DNA of 64,000 bases, taken from NCBI RefSeq assembly GCF_000260435.1, contig NZ_BACQ01000031.1, forward strand, positions 62,001 through 126,000, written 5' to 3'. The notes below the pieces were generated by a model. The model saw nothing but the letters and a program-made list of their open reading frames with translations, made no database searches and was not told the DNA's origin. Within the stretch, counting starts at the first letter, position 1, and every line of letters begins with the position of its first letter. This DNA is from Lacticaseibacillus zeae DSM 20178 = KCTC 3804 (lineage in GTDB: Bacteria > Bacillota > Bacilli > Lactobacillales > Lactobacillaceae). Positions 15,950 through 24,439 of this stretch are shown in pieces. The position numbers and the translations under genes were made by a program.

Positions 15950-16132
15950 TCACTTACGCAACGTCTTTCTCCTTCTCAACAAGGAAACAATGGCGAATGT
16001 CATAACGAAGAAAAAAATGAGCACTAGTAGTTTGAATAGAGTCGAACTTTCACGTGTTGATAAAGCTGCTACTAAAATTATTAGCATCGCAGCCACCGTG
16101 GTTCTGGTAACTTTTTTCAAGTGTTCAAACAC
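15950..16132 (-). CDS. Possible small membrane protein (60 aa)
   Basis: Two hydrophobic segments (~12-26 and ~32-50) and a basic end (R-R-R-K-T-L-R-K), as in many small membrane proteins. The start is unclear: GTG at 16132 overlaps GAGG, while an in-frame TTG four codons on lies 11 bases from it. No family recognised. Confidence 0.35.
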   Translation of the reverse strand: MFEHLKKVTRTTVAAMLIILVAALSTRESSTLFKLLVLIFFFVMTFAIVSLLRRRKTLRK

Positions 16133-16204
16133 CTCGCATTCTTTTAGTTGGAGTTTCCGTGACTAAAGCAAAATTGGCAATCGTTGTCTTCGTCATATGT
16201 ACTG

Positions 16205-17299
16205 TCATCCAATAATGGGGTTAAGGTATTCAGAACTAGTTTCAGCATCTATCCCCAACCCCATTGCCTGAGGGATATAAGTTAACCCATTGTCAGTGTG
16301 AATTCCCCCGCTAAACGGTGTGTTGTCAACATAATCAAGCCCGTCAAGATCGATAAAATGAACATTCGAGAGACCGGCACTCAAACAAGCAGCCATGCTT
16401 AAGGAAATGTTCACTTCGGACGTGCAGCCAAAAAGACATCCGATCCCTTTTTCCTTTGCAAAGTTAGCAATGCGTATTGCTTCAATAGGACCGCCGCATT
16501 TAATAAGTTTTATGTTAATGAGGTCGGCACATCTCTCGGCAATGACCTTTTTCGCATCGTCCAACCCAAACACGGACTCATCAGCAACAATCGGGATACG
16601 GCTGAAGCGGGTGATTTCTTTCATACCATCTAGGTCGTCGACTTTAACTGGCTGTTCAATAAAATCAACTTTAATGCCAGAGTCTTGTAGCTTGCCAATA
16701 TTGCTAATTGCTTCTTGGCGCGACCAGGCCTGATTGGGATCAATTCGAATCGATATGTCATCGCTTAATAAATCGGCAACACTCAAGACCCGATTTAACT
16801 CGTCCGTCCCACTTTTGACTTTGTACTTGATACATTTATACCCGGCTTGAATCGTGGCAGACGTTGCGTTTCTTGTGCTAATTTCATCCATAATACTGAT
16901 CGTTGTATCGTTATGAAGCGGCCGCGTCGCCTCATCAATGTTCAAATAACTGTTGATAGATTCGCCGTTAGATCGCGCAATGGCATCGACAAGCGCCATT
17001 TCAATACCATACTTTGCCGAGTGGTAGTGCTCTGCATTGACGATCGAGGTCAAGGCAGAATCCGCATCCATTCCTTTGATCGTTGAAATGGCCTTTTCCG
17101 AATAATCGATCATATCCGTTATGGACTCGCCCGTCAGCTTATAATTCTCTGCAGATTCGCCATAACCGTTCGATCCATCTTCAAGAACGACTTGATAGAT
17201 GAGGCTATCTAAGTTGGTAGAGGACCGAATATTAGTAATAAACGGCTTTGATAGTGGCATGACCAACTTGAACATTTTAACGCTTTGTATCTTCACCAT
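16205..17299 (-). CDS. Enolase-superfamily dipeptide epimerase-like enzyme
   Basis: 364 residues. Mandelate racemase / muconate lactonising fold: capping domain to ~110, then the barrel with the K-Y-K-V-K catalytic lysine pair, metal ligands R-I-D-P-N-Q, I-E-Q-P-V and V-A-D-E-S, and a second catalytic Lys in I-K-L-I-K-C-G-G. This resembles L-Ala-D/L-Glu epimerases, which help recycle murein peptides, but other dipeptide or acid-sugar specificities are possible. GGGAG lies eight to nine bases before the ATG. No operon partner. Confidence 0.85.
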   Translation of the reverse strand: MVKIQSVKMFKLVMPLSKPFITNIRSSTNLDSLIYQVVLEDGSNGYGESAENYKLTGESITDMIDYSEKAISTIKGMDADSALTSIVNAEHYHSAKYGIEMALVDAIARSNGESINSYLNIDEATRPLHNDTTISIMDEISTRNATSATIQAGYKCIKYKVKSGTDELNRVLSVADLLSDDISIRIDPNQAWSRQEAISNIGKLQDSGIKVDFIEQPVKVDDLDGMKEITRFSRIPIVADESVFGLDDAKKVIAERCADLINIKLIKCGGPIEAIRIANFAKEKGIGCLFGCTSEVNISLSMAACLSAGLSNVHFIDLDGLDYVDNTPFSGGIHTDNGLTYIPQAMGLGIDAETSSEYLNPIIG

Positions 17300-17769
17300 G
17301 ACGACATCTCCCGCTTCTGTATTGAACCGAATTTCGTGAAACCTTACACTTTCATTCTCTGCTTATCTTAAACTCCATTTACATATGCCGAATGTCTAAT
17401 ATAACTATAAAAACTTGCTCTTATCATAGACTTGTACTCTAAAATAAACAACAATATCATCATGGTGCGGTATTGAGTTAAAGCGATACTTGCCAAACGC
17501 AAAGACAAACATGGCTATTGAAAAAAAGGTTAAATAACGTTTGAATCCATGACGCTCCAACGGTTAATACGAAACGAATCATGAACTAATGGCACAAAAA
17601 AAGAAATAAGAGTCTTCCCAAAAATAAAACAAATCCAGCAAAATCCGATCAAGATTTGGATTTTGCTGGATTTGTAATAAGACACTGCTAAAAAGTGTTT
17701 ACTTTTTCAGCATCCTCAATTTCCGCACATCTTAATTGGGTACAAAAGGGTAATCTTTTACGGTAAATA
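17300..17769. other. Gene-free spacer between epimerase and bacteriocin operon
   Basis: 470 bases, AT-rich, no credible coding frame. The only strong feature is the perfect inverted repeat at 17630-17674. Confidence 0.6.
17630..17674. terminator. Perfect 17-bp inverted repeat at the end of the bacteriocin operon
   Basis: Arms CAAATCCAGCAAAATCC and its exact complement flank an 11-base loop. It lies about 95 bases beyond the last bacteriocin gene. There is no clean T-run on either side, so it may terminate transcription or stabilise the 3' end. Confidence 0.6.
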
Positions 17770-17955
17770 CTACTTCAATGCTCTGTAAATTAAATACACT
17801 GATATCAAAGTGATCAGCTGAGCTCCAAGTAGAATAGTATTTGACAAAGCTTGTGAAAAGCTTTGTCCAACAAAAACCATGATAAGATCCAGAGAAACAC
17901 CAATTACTAATAGTAGTAATCCTGTTATCAAGAAGTTTCCAGTTGTTTTTTTCAT
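17770..17955 (-). CDS. Small membrane peptide, likely circular bacteriocin immunity protein
   Basis: 61 residues from the ATG at 17955, which has AGGAGAG six bases upstream; a longer frame to 18003 lacks one. Basic start M-K-K, two membrane helices (~8-28 and ~34-56), basic end Y-R-A-L-K. Immunity proteins of circular bacteriocins are usually 50-60-residue cationic membrane peptides encoded beside the transporter, as here. It has its own upstream element (17974-17998) shared with the precursor promoter. Function inferred from size, charge and context. Confidence 0.7.
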   Translation of the reverse strand: MKKTTGNFLITGLLLLVIGVSLDLIMVFVGQSFSQALSNTILLGAQLITLISVYLIYRALK

Positions 17956-17973
17956 ATTTAACTCTCCTTTATG

Positions 17974-17998
17974 ATTTAAACTTTGCAGCACCTGAAAA
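17974..17998 (-). promoter_or_regulatory. Shared promoter/leader element, copy 2
   Basis: On the minus strand CAGGTGCTGCAAAG is followed closely by TTTAAAT. The same CAGGTGCTGCAAA...TTTAAAT block lies upstream of the bacteriocin precursor (21042-21068). It probably gives the immunity gene a second, co-regulated promoter. Confidence 0.5.
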
Positions 17999-18022
17999 GT
18001 CATTCTTACATTTCTAATTGAG

Positions 18023-18505
18023 TCAATTTAAAGACAGCAATATTGAAATCAGTGCATCTGCATATATAGGAATTCCAAAGACAAACGCCTGAGCTAAGGA
18101 CTTCACTTTTTTGTAGAAAAGGATGCTTGTAAAAATTGTTGAAAATAAAACAATTATGGAGAATAAGATTTGATTGTTAATGCTGAGATAACAAAACAGG
18201 AGAATATTAACGGCTATCGCGCAGTCTCTTGGCAAAATATAGCAAAAGAAGTCTGGCTTTCCGGAAAAGAACATACGGATCAGCAAACGACCTATGGCAT
18301 ATTGTAATAGAAGCAAGGCAAATGCAAATATTACGGATAGAACAGTAGACAGAACAAAAATATCAACACCACGATTTAGCAGTGGTTGTATACCTATTAA
18401 AGCAGCTCTGGCACTTCCCTTCGTTAAAACGAAATATATAAAAAACGTCTCCAGGAAGAGAAAAGCCAGTGTCAAAAGCAAATTCACCTTTTTAGAATCA
18501 TTCAT
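18023..18505 (-). CDS. Bacteriocin-cluster membrane protein (160 aa)
   Basis: Four to five membrane segments, no soluble domain. The ATG at 18505 overlaps the end of the ABC ATPase gene by eight bases, with AAGGGG seven bases upstream inside that gene, so translation is coupled. Circular bacteriocin clusters such as that of carnocyclin carry a similar ~160-residue membrane protein next to the ATPase. It probably forms the membrane half of the transporter used for export or immunity. No named family assigned from sequence alone. Confidence 0.75.
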   Translation of the reverse strand: MNDSKKVNLLLTLAFLFLETFFIYFVLTKGSARAALIGIQPLLNRGVDIFVLSTVLSVIFAFALLLLQYAIGRLLIRMFFSGKPDFFCYILPRDCAIAVNILLFCYLSINNQILFSIIVLFSTIFTSILFYKKVKSLAQAFVFGIPIYADALISILLSLN

Positions 18506-19103
18506 AAACAAGCCCCTTTTCTTTAATGCTTATAACTGTAGAGGATTTAGTTAACGTGCGTGAAACTTCGCCGTGTGATACGTAAATAACAATGGTGCCC
18601 TTCGAAATAGCTAGATGATCAAGCCTTTTGCAAATTATAGCTCGACTTGTTGTATCAACAGTCGACAGCGTCTCATCCAACAATATGATATCCCACTCTG
18701 ACACTAGAACAAGCGAAAGACCTAGCTTCATTCTTTGACCAGTCGAAAGGACACTATAAGGATCTGAAAATGAGTTTCCTAGGAAATTATGCAAAATTTC
18801 TTCTTGGCCCCCTGATAATTTCAATTTGAAAGTTTTAAAAAGGATCGCTAAGTTTTCTGACACTGTGTACGGGAAAAGACCGATCGGATGATTTGTTAGG
18901 TAAAGCATTTTTTGTCTGTTAACCTTAATCTTTCCAGTTATATTACGATCCATTCCCGCGACTATATCAAGAAGCGTACTCTTGCCTTGGCCATTTTTTC
19001 CTTTTAGCCAATAAATGCCTGGAGAAAAGCTGAAGTTCAGGTTTTCGAAAAGAATCCTTCTTCCAAACTTTTTTGTTAATCCTTCTATTTGTATTAAGCT
19101 CAT
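18498..19103 (-). CDS. ABC transporter ATP-binding protein of the circular bacteriocin cluster
   Basis: 201 residues, a short single-domain ATPase. Walker A G-K-N-G-Q-G-K-S-T near 39-47, signature L-S-T-G-Q-R-M near 124, Walker B I-I-L-L-D-E near 145 with E next to D, and the switch His in V-S-H-G. Its ATG overlaps the stop of the SpoIIM-like gene (ATGA) and its end overlaps the next membrane gene. It should power secretion of the mature peptide and/or producer self-protection. Confidence 0.92.
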   Translation of the reverse strand: MSLIQIEGLTKKFGRRILFENLNFSFSPGIYWLKGKNGQGKSTLLDIVAGMDRNITGKIKVNRQKMLYLTNHPIGLFPYTVSENLAILFKTFKLKLSGGQEEILHNFLGNSFSDPYSVLSTGQRMKLGLSLVLVSEWDIILLDETLSTVDTTSRAIICKRLDHLAISKGTIVIYVSHGEVSRTLTKSSTVISIKEKGLVYE

Positions 19104-19600
19104 CCCAAATACCCCTCAATCAATGCACCTAATATTACCAATATGAAAGAACAGACGTAGATCCATTTCAACCGTCTAATAGATATAAAGGTTTTTTTGG
19201 AACTCTTATTTTTTATAAAGATAATAAACTGATAGAATGACAGGAAATGATAGAGTAAGATATTTGGCAGCTCTATTAATGAGTGTGGCATTAATCTCGA
19301 AAATGCATCACCACCTAGAATACGGAATCCTATCGTGATTTGAAATGAGTTAATCGCTGTGTCGACAGCCAACATAATAGGAGACAATATATATAAAACA
19401 AGATATTTCAAATAGTCTCTAACATTAGCAAATAAAATGGTTTTGAACATTTCTGCTCCAAAAGGTGGCTTTTTGGCCGCAAAGTAATCTGCATTAACAC
19501 CAAATACCACTAACGCACCAATCAAAATGGAAGCAAGCGTCAATGATGCATATACACCAGCTGCTCTCTTTCTGTGTTTATAGGTAAACTCCAACCACAA
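19100..19600 (-). CDS. SpoIIM/DUF95 family membrane protein of the bacteriocin cluster
   Basis: 166 residues with four to five membrane segments. The start R-K-R-A-A-x-V-Y plus the hydrophobic pattern, and the central F-x-x-x-I-x-F-R-I-L-G-G, resemble SpoIIM/DUF95 proteins, which occur in nearly every circular bacteriocin cluster. Such proteins contribute to maturation, export or immunity; the exact role is unsettled. TTG at 19600 follows GGGGGG closely. It overlaps the end of the 368-residue gene by 23 bases. Confidence 0.78.
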   Translation of the reverse strand: MWLEFTYKHRKRAAGVYASLTLASILIGALVVFGVNADYFAAKKPPFGAEMFKTILFANVRDYLKYLVLYILSPIMLAVDTAINSFQITIGFRILGGDAFSRLMPHSLIELPNILLYHFLSFYQFIIFIKNKSSKKTFISIRRLKWIYVCSFILVILGALIEGYLG

Positions 19601-20684
19601 TTCCCCCCGTAATCACTAGTATATAAGACACTAAGATGACAAATTTAGTTTTGATATTACTAGTACTGATGAGCAGCTCCGATTTTCTAAAGTAAAGTAT
19701 CCCTACTAAAAAAGTACACGGAATATAAATTACAGCAGATAGATACACGACGTTCATTTTAAATAAGGCTTGAAAAATAGCAGATAAGGCCACATTCATA
19801 CATAATATGACGCAACACATGTATATTGTGCTGCACTTAAATCTAGCAAAAAACGGATTATCGCTATCGGCTAAAATCGTTTTGATACGGGACTTATCTA
19901 ACTCAACTTCATTTGTCTTATTTCCAATCATAGTTTCAAGAAAAGTTATAAACATGATAGTCATGACAGATCCCGGCGTGACATAGCGCACTAATTCAGA
20001 ACCATTAATGAAAAAAACTAAAACAAGATCAAGAATACATGCCAAAACTACAAAGACCTTATACTCCGCAAGCCTTTTAATTAAGATTTTCCATTGATCC
20101 CCCGAATTCAATTGTTCCTGCATGCTTGTTCTTTGAAATCCTTGAAACTTCAAAGTGCGAAGCGTCACCACCGCATGGATAATCAGCGAATAAAGCACGA
20201 CTAAGATAACTATGAGAGTGATCGTCCCTGAACCTCTAACCAATACTTCACCGGTAATTAACAAAATCGGGAAAATTATAGACAGAATATTGAACAAATT
20301 AGAAGCCATATTCGTCAGTACAAAACCAAAGTTCATCACTAACATGTATGCAATGAGCAGGATCAGGAGCGAAGCAGAAACTATTTTAAAAATCGCCAGA
20401 ACGGTAGCTAAAGACAGGGACACTGATATTTGTAGCCCAAATGATTTCAAAAAAATGAATAAAGCGTACCTCATGAGGAGTGTACGCTTTACCCAAAATG
20501 CTTTTGGCTCTTGTCCGGAATTAAAGATTGTGCCAACCTTATCGATATTAATAGCATTTAACGTTGACAGTAGAACAAGAGATTCGCGGCCATCCAGCAT
20601 ACCAAACTTTAAGTTGATTTTTAATACGATATATATCCCAGTGCAAATGGAACACGCGTAAAAGAAAATCTTCCCTTTGCTCAT
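19578..20684 (-). CDS. Large membrane protein for circular bacteriocin maturation/secretion
   Basis: 368 residues from the ATG at 20684, preceded by GAGGGG. About ten membrane helices with short charged loops, no enzymatic motif seen. Position directly after the precursor and size match the B-type proteins of AS-48, circularin A and uberolysin clusters, proposed to act in leader removal, head-to-tail ligation or export. It is 31 bases downstream of the precursor gene. Assignment rests on context and topology. Confidence 0.78.
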   Translation of the reverse strand: MSKGKIFFYACSICTGIYIVLKINLKFGMLDGRESLVLLSTLNAINIDKVGTIFNSGQEPKAFWVKRTLLMRYALFIFLKSFGLQISVSLSLATVLAIFKIVSASLLILLIAYMLVMNFGFVLTNMASNLFNILSIIFPILLITGEVLVRGSGTITLIVILVVLYSLIIHAVVTLRTLKFQGFQRTSMQEQLNSGDQWKILIKRLAEYKVFVVLACILDLVLVFFINGSELVRYVTPGSVMTIMFITFLETMIGNKTNEVELDKSRIKTILADSDNPFFARFKCSTIYMCCVILCMNVALSAIFQALFKMNVVYLSAVIYIPCTFLVGILYFRKSELLISTSNIKTKFVILVSYILVITGGIVVGVYL

Positions 20685-20715
20685 GTTGGCCCCTCCTCTC
20701 ATCTCTACCAGTCAA

Positions 20716-21006
20716 CTAGAATGCGATAGCCTTAGCTTTAGCCTTTTTCTTGATAACATACATGATTGATGCGGCAGCGGCTGAACCTATAGTACCTACT
20801 CCCGTAACTGCTGCAATCACAGAAAGTGCCATTGCGATGTTCCCATAGGTGTTGAAAATGTTGTACACTGTTGCAGCTGCATTGGTGCTTAACCCAAGCA
20901 TGCCGGCAATGTTTGGCAAAGATGCGAGGGCTGTTAGCAGAAGTGTAGCGGTTCCGAAAAATACAACGGTCTTTAACGAAGTTCCTACCTTTGTGATCTT
21001 TTGCAT
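20716..21006 (-). CDS. Circular bacteriocin precursor
   Basis: 96 residues from the ATG at 21006, which has AGGAGG upstream; a longer frame to 21108 lacks this. The first ~36 residues form a basic start (K-I-T-K) and a hydrophobic leader. The mature part is best placed at Leu37-Phe96 (60 residues), starting L-G-L-S-T-N-A-A-A-T, with hydrophobic helices rich in A, G, I and V, and ending in a basic patch K-K-K-A-K-A-K-A-I-A-F. That start and end closely resemble circularin A and amylocyclicin. Tail Phe would be joined to head Leu. The cleavage point is inferred. Confidence 0.85.
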   Translation of the reverse strand: MQKITKVGTSLKTVVFFGTATLLLTALASLPNIAGMLGLSTNAAATVYNIFNTYGNIAMALSVIAAVTGVGTIGSAAAASIMYVIKKKAKAKAIAF

Positions 21007-21041
21007 AATTGTCCTCCTATGATGTCGTCTTGCCTTTAACC

Positions 21042-21068
21042 ATTTAAATGTTTTGCAGCACCTGTCAA
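21042..21068 (-). promoter_or_regulatory. Promoter/regulatory element of the circular bacteriocin operon, copy 1
   Basis: On the minus strand TTGACAGGTGCTGCAAAA is followed by CATTTAAATG. TTGACA with TAAATG about 16 bases on can act as a promoter. The CAGGTGCTGCAAA core recurs before the immunity-type gene at 17974-17998. Confidence 0.55.
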
Positions 21069-21216
21069 ATAGTTTAGCAAGTATTGTCAAAAAACCATTG
21101 GTTGGCACATCTTAAAACCAGACATTGTGCACAATACCCTTGTGCAAAAGCATTATCTCATCATTTTTAAGTAAAGTAAAGCGTTTTCTCAAGACTTTTT
21201 GTTATAATTTTCTTTT

Positions 21217-21468
21217 TTAAATAAAAAGTGTCACATTAATGATCAGTAATGAACTTTGCACGATGCAAATTAACGTTATTAAAAATATATGTAATAAATA
21301 CATTTTTAAAACAATTGCTTCTCTTTCTAGCGTTATAATATCATCCCAGTATGCAAACATCGGTGATTTTCGAATCTTTATTAAGTTATTTAAAGTGCAA
21401 ATTGAACAGTAAAACACAACCATCAAGTTGACTAGTGCCAACCATAAAGACAATCTCTCTCCGAACAT
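21217..21468 (-). CDS. Hypothetical small membrane protein (83 aa)
   Basis: Two membrane segments (~6-28 and ~55-80) separated by a charged loop (T-L-E-R-E-A). Not recognised. It lies upstream of the circular bacteriocin precursor on the same strand, so it may be a cluster regulator or accessory protein. The ribosome binding site (GAGG two bases from ATG) is poorly spaced, so the start is uncertain. Confidence 0.45.
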   Translation of the reverse strand: MFGERLSLWLALVNLMVVFYCSICTLNNLIKIRKSPMFAYWDDIITLEREAIVLKMYLLHIFLITLICIVQSSLLIINVTLFI

Positions 21469-21617
21469 TACCTCACCAACGGCCTTCTCATATACCTGCC
21501 CAGTTTAAATATCAGCTCCCACCAACCGCAAAATTCCCGCCCCACAACGGGTCTTCGATTAAAATACAATTAACTTCATGTGTTATTATGGAATCATCAA
21601 ATAAAGGAGGACGCGTC

Positions 21618-22865
21618 ATGCCAGAAGAACAACCAATGGTCCAGTTCAAGGACGTTGAAAAAGTTTATCGAGGCGGGAATGTCGCGGTCGAACATATCAA
21701 CCTTGAGATTCATAAGGGTGAGTTTGTTTGTCTTATCGGGACGTCGGGTTCCGGGAAGACAACCACGATGCGCATGATTAACCGCATGCTGGAACCCAGC
21801 GGCGGCCAAATCTTGTTTAACGGCAAGGACATTCACAAAATCGATGCCGTCAAATTGCGGCGTCAAATCGGCTATGTTATCCAGAACATCGGCCTCATGC
21901 CGCATATGACCATTTATGAAAACATCACCATTGTCCCGAAGCTATTGAAGTGGCCGGAAGAAAAACGCCGCGAAAAGGCTAAGGAGCTGGTGGATCTTGT
22001 TGAATTGCCGGAGGATTATCTGGATCGTTATCCATCCGAACTTTCCGGTGGCCAACAACAGCGAATCGGCGTTATCCGGGCGCTGGCTGCGAATCAGGAT
22101 CTGATTTTAATGGATGAACCTTATGGCGCTTTGGATCCGATTACCCGTGAGGCTTTGCAGGAACTGATTAAGAATCTGCAGGAGAAGCTTGGTAAGACCG
22201 TGGTTTTTGTCACGCATGATATGGATGAAGCGCTTAAGCTCGCAACTAAAATTGTGGTGATGGATCACGGGCATATCATTCAAAATGCGACACCAACCGA
22301 ACTGCTGACGCATCCGGCGAACAAGTTCGTTGAGAACCTGGTCGGCCAGGATCGGTTGGTTCAGGCGCGCGCTGATGTCACGACCGTTGAGCAGATCATG
22401 CTGAAGAATCCTGCAGCGATCACGCCAGGCAAGTCACTAGCTGAAGCGATTTCCCTGATGCGTAAACGTCGCGTTGATACGCTGTTGGTGACGGATGATG
22501 AAAACCACCTCAAAGGCTTCATTGATTTGGAATCGCTGGAAACTCGGTATCAAAGTGCTACCAGCGTCGGGGACATTACCAAGTCGAGTATCTTCTATGT
22601 GAATAAGAATGCTCTCCTACGCGATACCGCTGATCGCATTTTAAAGCGCGGTTTCAAGTATGTGCCGGTGGTTGATAACGATCAGAAATTGGTCGGCATT
22701 GTCACCCGTGCTTCATTAGTTGATGTCGTTTACGACACCATCTGGGGCGAAAATGAAGACGATCAAGCTAGCGATAGTGCTAAAGAGCCGGCAACGCCTT
22801 CCGACCAGGAAACGGCAACCGATTCAGCAGCGGCAGATGACCGAGACGCACCTAAGGAGGTGTGA
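21618..22865 (+). CDS. opuCA: Osmolyte (glycine betaine/carnitine/choline) ABC transporter ATPase with CBS domains
   Basis: 415 residues from the ATG at 21618, preceded by AAAGGAGG; the longer frame from 21435 is not used. Walker A G-T-S-G-S-G-K-T-T, signature L-S-G-G-Q-Q-Q-R, Walker B L-I-L-M-D-E-P. After ~250 come two CBS domains (~260-385), which in OpuA/OpuC sense ionic strength or nucleotides, and an acidic tail. Followed by permease, binding protein and second permease in one operon for osmotic stress uptake. Confidence 0.93.
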   Translation: MPEEQPMVQFKDVEKVYRGGNVAVEHINLEIHKGEFVCLIGTSGSGKTTTMRMINRMLEPSGGQILFNGKDIHKIDAVKLRRQIGYVIQNIGLMPHMTIYENITIVPKLLKWPEEKRREKAKELVDLVELPEDYLDRYPSELSGGQQQRIGVIRALAANQDLILMDEPYGALDPITREALQELIKNLQEKLGKTVVFVTHDMDEALKLATKIVVMDHGHIIQNATPTELLTHPANKFVENLVGQDRLVQARADVTTVEQIMLKNPAAITPGKSLAEAISLMRKRRVDTLLVTDDENHLKGFIDLESLETRYQSATSVGDITKSSIFYVNKNALLRDTADRILKRGFKYVPVVDNDQKLVGIVTRASLVDVVYDTIWGENEDDQASDSAKEPATPSDQETATDSAAADDRDAPKEV

Positions 22866-22868
22866 CCC

Positions 22869-23498
22869 ATGTTTGCTTTTTTAAACGCACATGGCAGTGA
22901 ACTGATCACCAAAACCTGGGAACAGCTTTACATCTCGGCAATCGCGTTAGGTCTCGGGGTGGTCGTCGCCGTTCCGCTAGGTATTTTGTTGACGCGTTTT
23001 CCTAAGACCGCCAAAATCGTAATCGGTATTGCCAGCATGCTGCAGACAGTGCCGTCATTGGCGTTGCTGGCCTTGATGATTCCTTTATTCGGGATCGGGA
23101 AAGTGCCTGCCATCGTCGCACTGTTCATTTACTCGTTGTTACCGATTCTGCGGAATACGTATATCGGTATGGAAGATGTCGATCCGGTGTTAATAGACGC
23201 GGCTAAAGGTATGGGCATGACGGCGATGCAATCGATTCGGCAAGTCGAAGTGCCTTTGGCGATGCCGGTGATCATGGCAGGCATTCGCTTATCCGCCATT
23301 TATGTCATTGCCTGGGCAACCCTAGCTTCATACATCGGGGCTGGTGGCCTCGGGGATCTGATCTTCAACGGTTTAAATCTCTTCCAGCCGGATCTGATTA
23401 TCGGCGGCACGATTCCTGTTACCATTTTGGCACTGGTCGTTGACTGGTTGCTCGGGCGGTTGGAATACCACCTGACACCTGTCAGCGAACGCGCTTAG
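22869..23498 (+). CDS. opuCB: Osmolyte ABC transporter permease
   Basis: 209 residues, five to six membrane helices. The permease EAA-type loop reads A-A-K-G-M-G-M-T near residue 115, followed by the binding-protein-dependent transport fold. AAGGAGG near the end of opuCA provides the ribosome binding site. It pairs with the second permease at 24439 to form the channel. Confidence 0.92.
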   Translation: MFAFLNAHGSELITKTWEQLYISAIALGLGVVVAVPLGILLTRFPKTAKIVIGIASMLQTVPSLALLALMIPLFGIGKVPAIVALFIYSLLPILRNTYIGMEDVDPVLIDAAKGMGMTAMQSIRQVEVPLAMPVIMAGIRLSAIYVIAWATLASYIGAGGLGDLIFNGLNLFQPDLIIGGTIPVTILALVVDWLLGRLEYHLTPVSERA

Positions 23499-23509
23499 GA
23501 GGTGGCAAG

Positions 23510-24439
23510 ATGAAACAACTTAAAAAATTATTCCTGTCACTTTTGCTGATTCCGGTTCTCTTGTTGAGCGGCTGCGGCTTCCCTGGCTTAGGCGGCTCCG
23601 GTAACGACGGGACGGTCCGGATCGCCTCGCAAACCAGTACCGAGTCGCAGATTATGGCCAATATCATTGCCGAACTGATCAATCACGAGCTAGGTTACAA
23701 AACTACACTGGTCAACAACTTGGGCTCTGGGACGGTGGTGCATCAGGCCATGATCCGTAACGATGCCGACATTAGTGCGACCCGCTACACCGGCACTGAT
23801 ATCACCGGCACGTTAGGTATGAACCCAGTCAAGAACTCAGTCAAAGCCACCGCTATCGTCAAGCGCGAGTTCAAAAAGCGCTACGATCAGACCTGGTATC
23901 CATCTTATGGCTTTTCCGACACCTATGCCTTTATGGTGACGCAAAAAGAAGCCAAAAAGGATAACCTGACGACTATTTCCGATTTAAAGAAAGTCGCACC
24001 GCAATACAATGCCGGCGTTGACTCCAGCTGGATGAACCGGAAAGGCGATGGCTATAGCGATTTTACTAAAGCATATGGCTTTGACTTTAAGCGGGTTTAT
24101 CCGATGCAGATTGGTCTGGTTTACGATGCCGTTGAAGCAAACCGAATGCAGACAGTTCTTGGCTATTCCACTGATGGACGGATTCGCAGTTACAATCTGA
24201 AAGTACTGAAGGACGACAAAAACTTCTTCCCGCCTTATCAGTGCTCATTGGTCGTTAATAATAGCCTTTTGAAGAAATACCCTAAACTAAAACCGTTACT
24301 GCATCGCTTAGACGGTAAGATCAACCTGAAAACCATGCAGGAACTCAACTATCAAGTCGACGACCAGTTACTTGAACCAAATGTGGTCGCGCAAAAGTTT
24401 CTTGCCAAACACAATTATTTCAAAGGAAGTGACGACTAA
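23510..24439 (+). CDS. opuCC: Osmolyte-binding lipoprotein
   Basis: 309 residues. Lipoprotein signal with lipobox L-L-S-G-C, lipidated Cys at residue 22, then a glycine/serine linker and a type II periplasmic-binding domain of the OpuAC/ProX family (V-R-I-A-S-Q-T start, N-N-L-G-S-G-T, D-A-D-I-S-A-T-R-Y-T-G). AGGAGG precedes the ATG. It captures glycine betaine, carnitine or choline outside the membrane; the exact ligand cannot be read from sequence here. Confidence 0.92.
   Translation: MKQLKKLFLSLLLIPVLLLSGCGFPGLGGSGNDGTVRIASQTSTESQIMANIIAELINHELGYKTTLVNNLGSGTVVHQAMIRNDADISATRYTGTDITGTLGMNPVKNSVKATAIVKREFKKRYDQTWYPSYGFSDTYAFMVTQKEAKKDNLTTISDLKKVAPQYNAGVDSSWMNRKGDGYSDFTKAYGFDFKRVYPMQIGLVYDAVEANRMQTVLGYSTDGRIRSYNLKVLKDDKNFFPPYQCSLVVNNSLLKKYPKLKPLLHRLDGKINLKTMQELNYQVDDQLLEPNVVAQKFLAKHNYFKGSDD

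Noticed and set aside
17770-21108. A lantibiotic or other modified peptide cluster
   Set aside because: No LanM/LanB/LanC or radical-SAM enzyme; the precursor lacks Ser/Thr/Cys patterns for lanthionines and matches circular bacteriocins instead.
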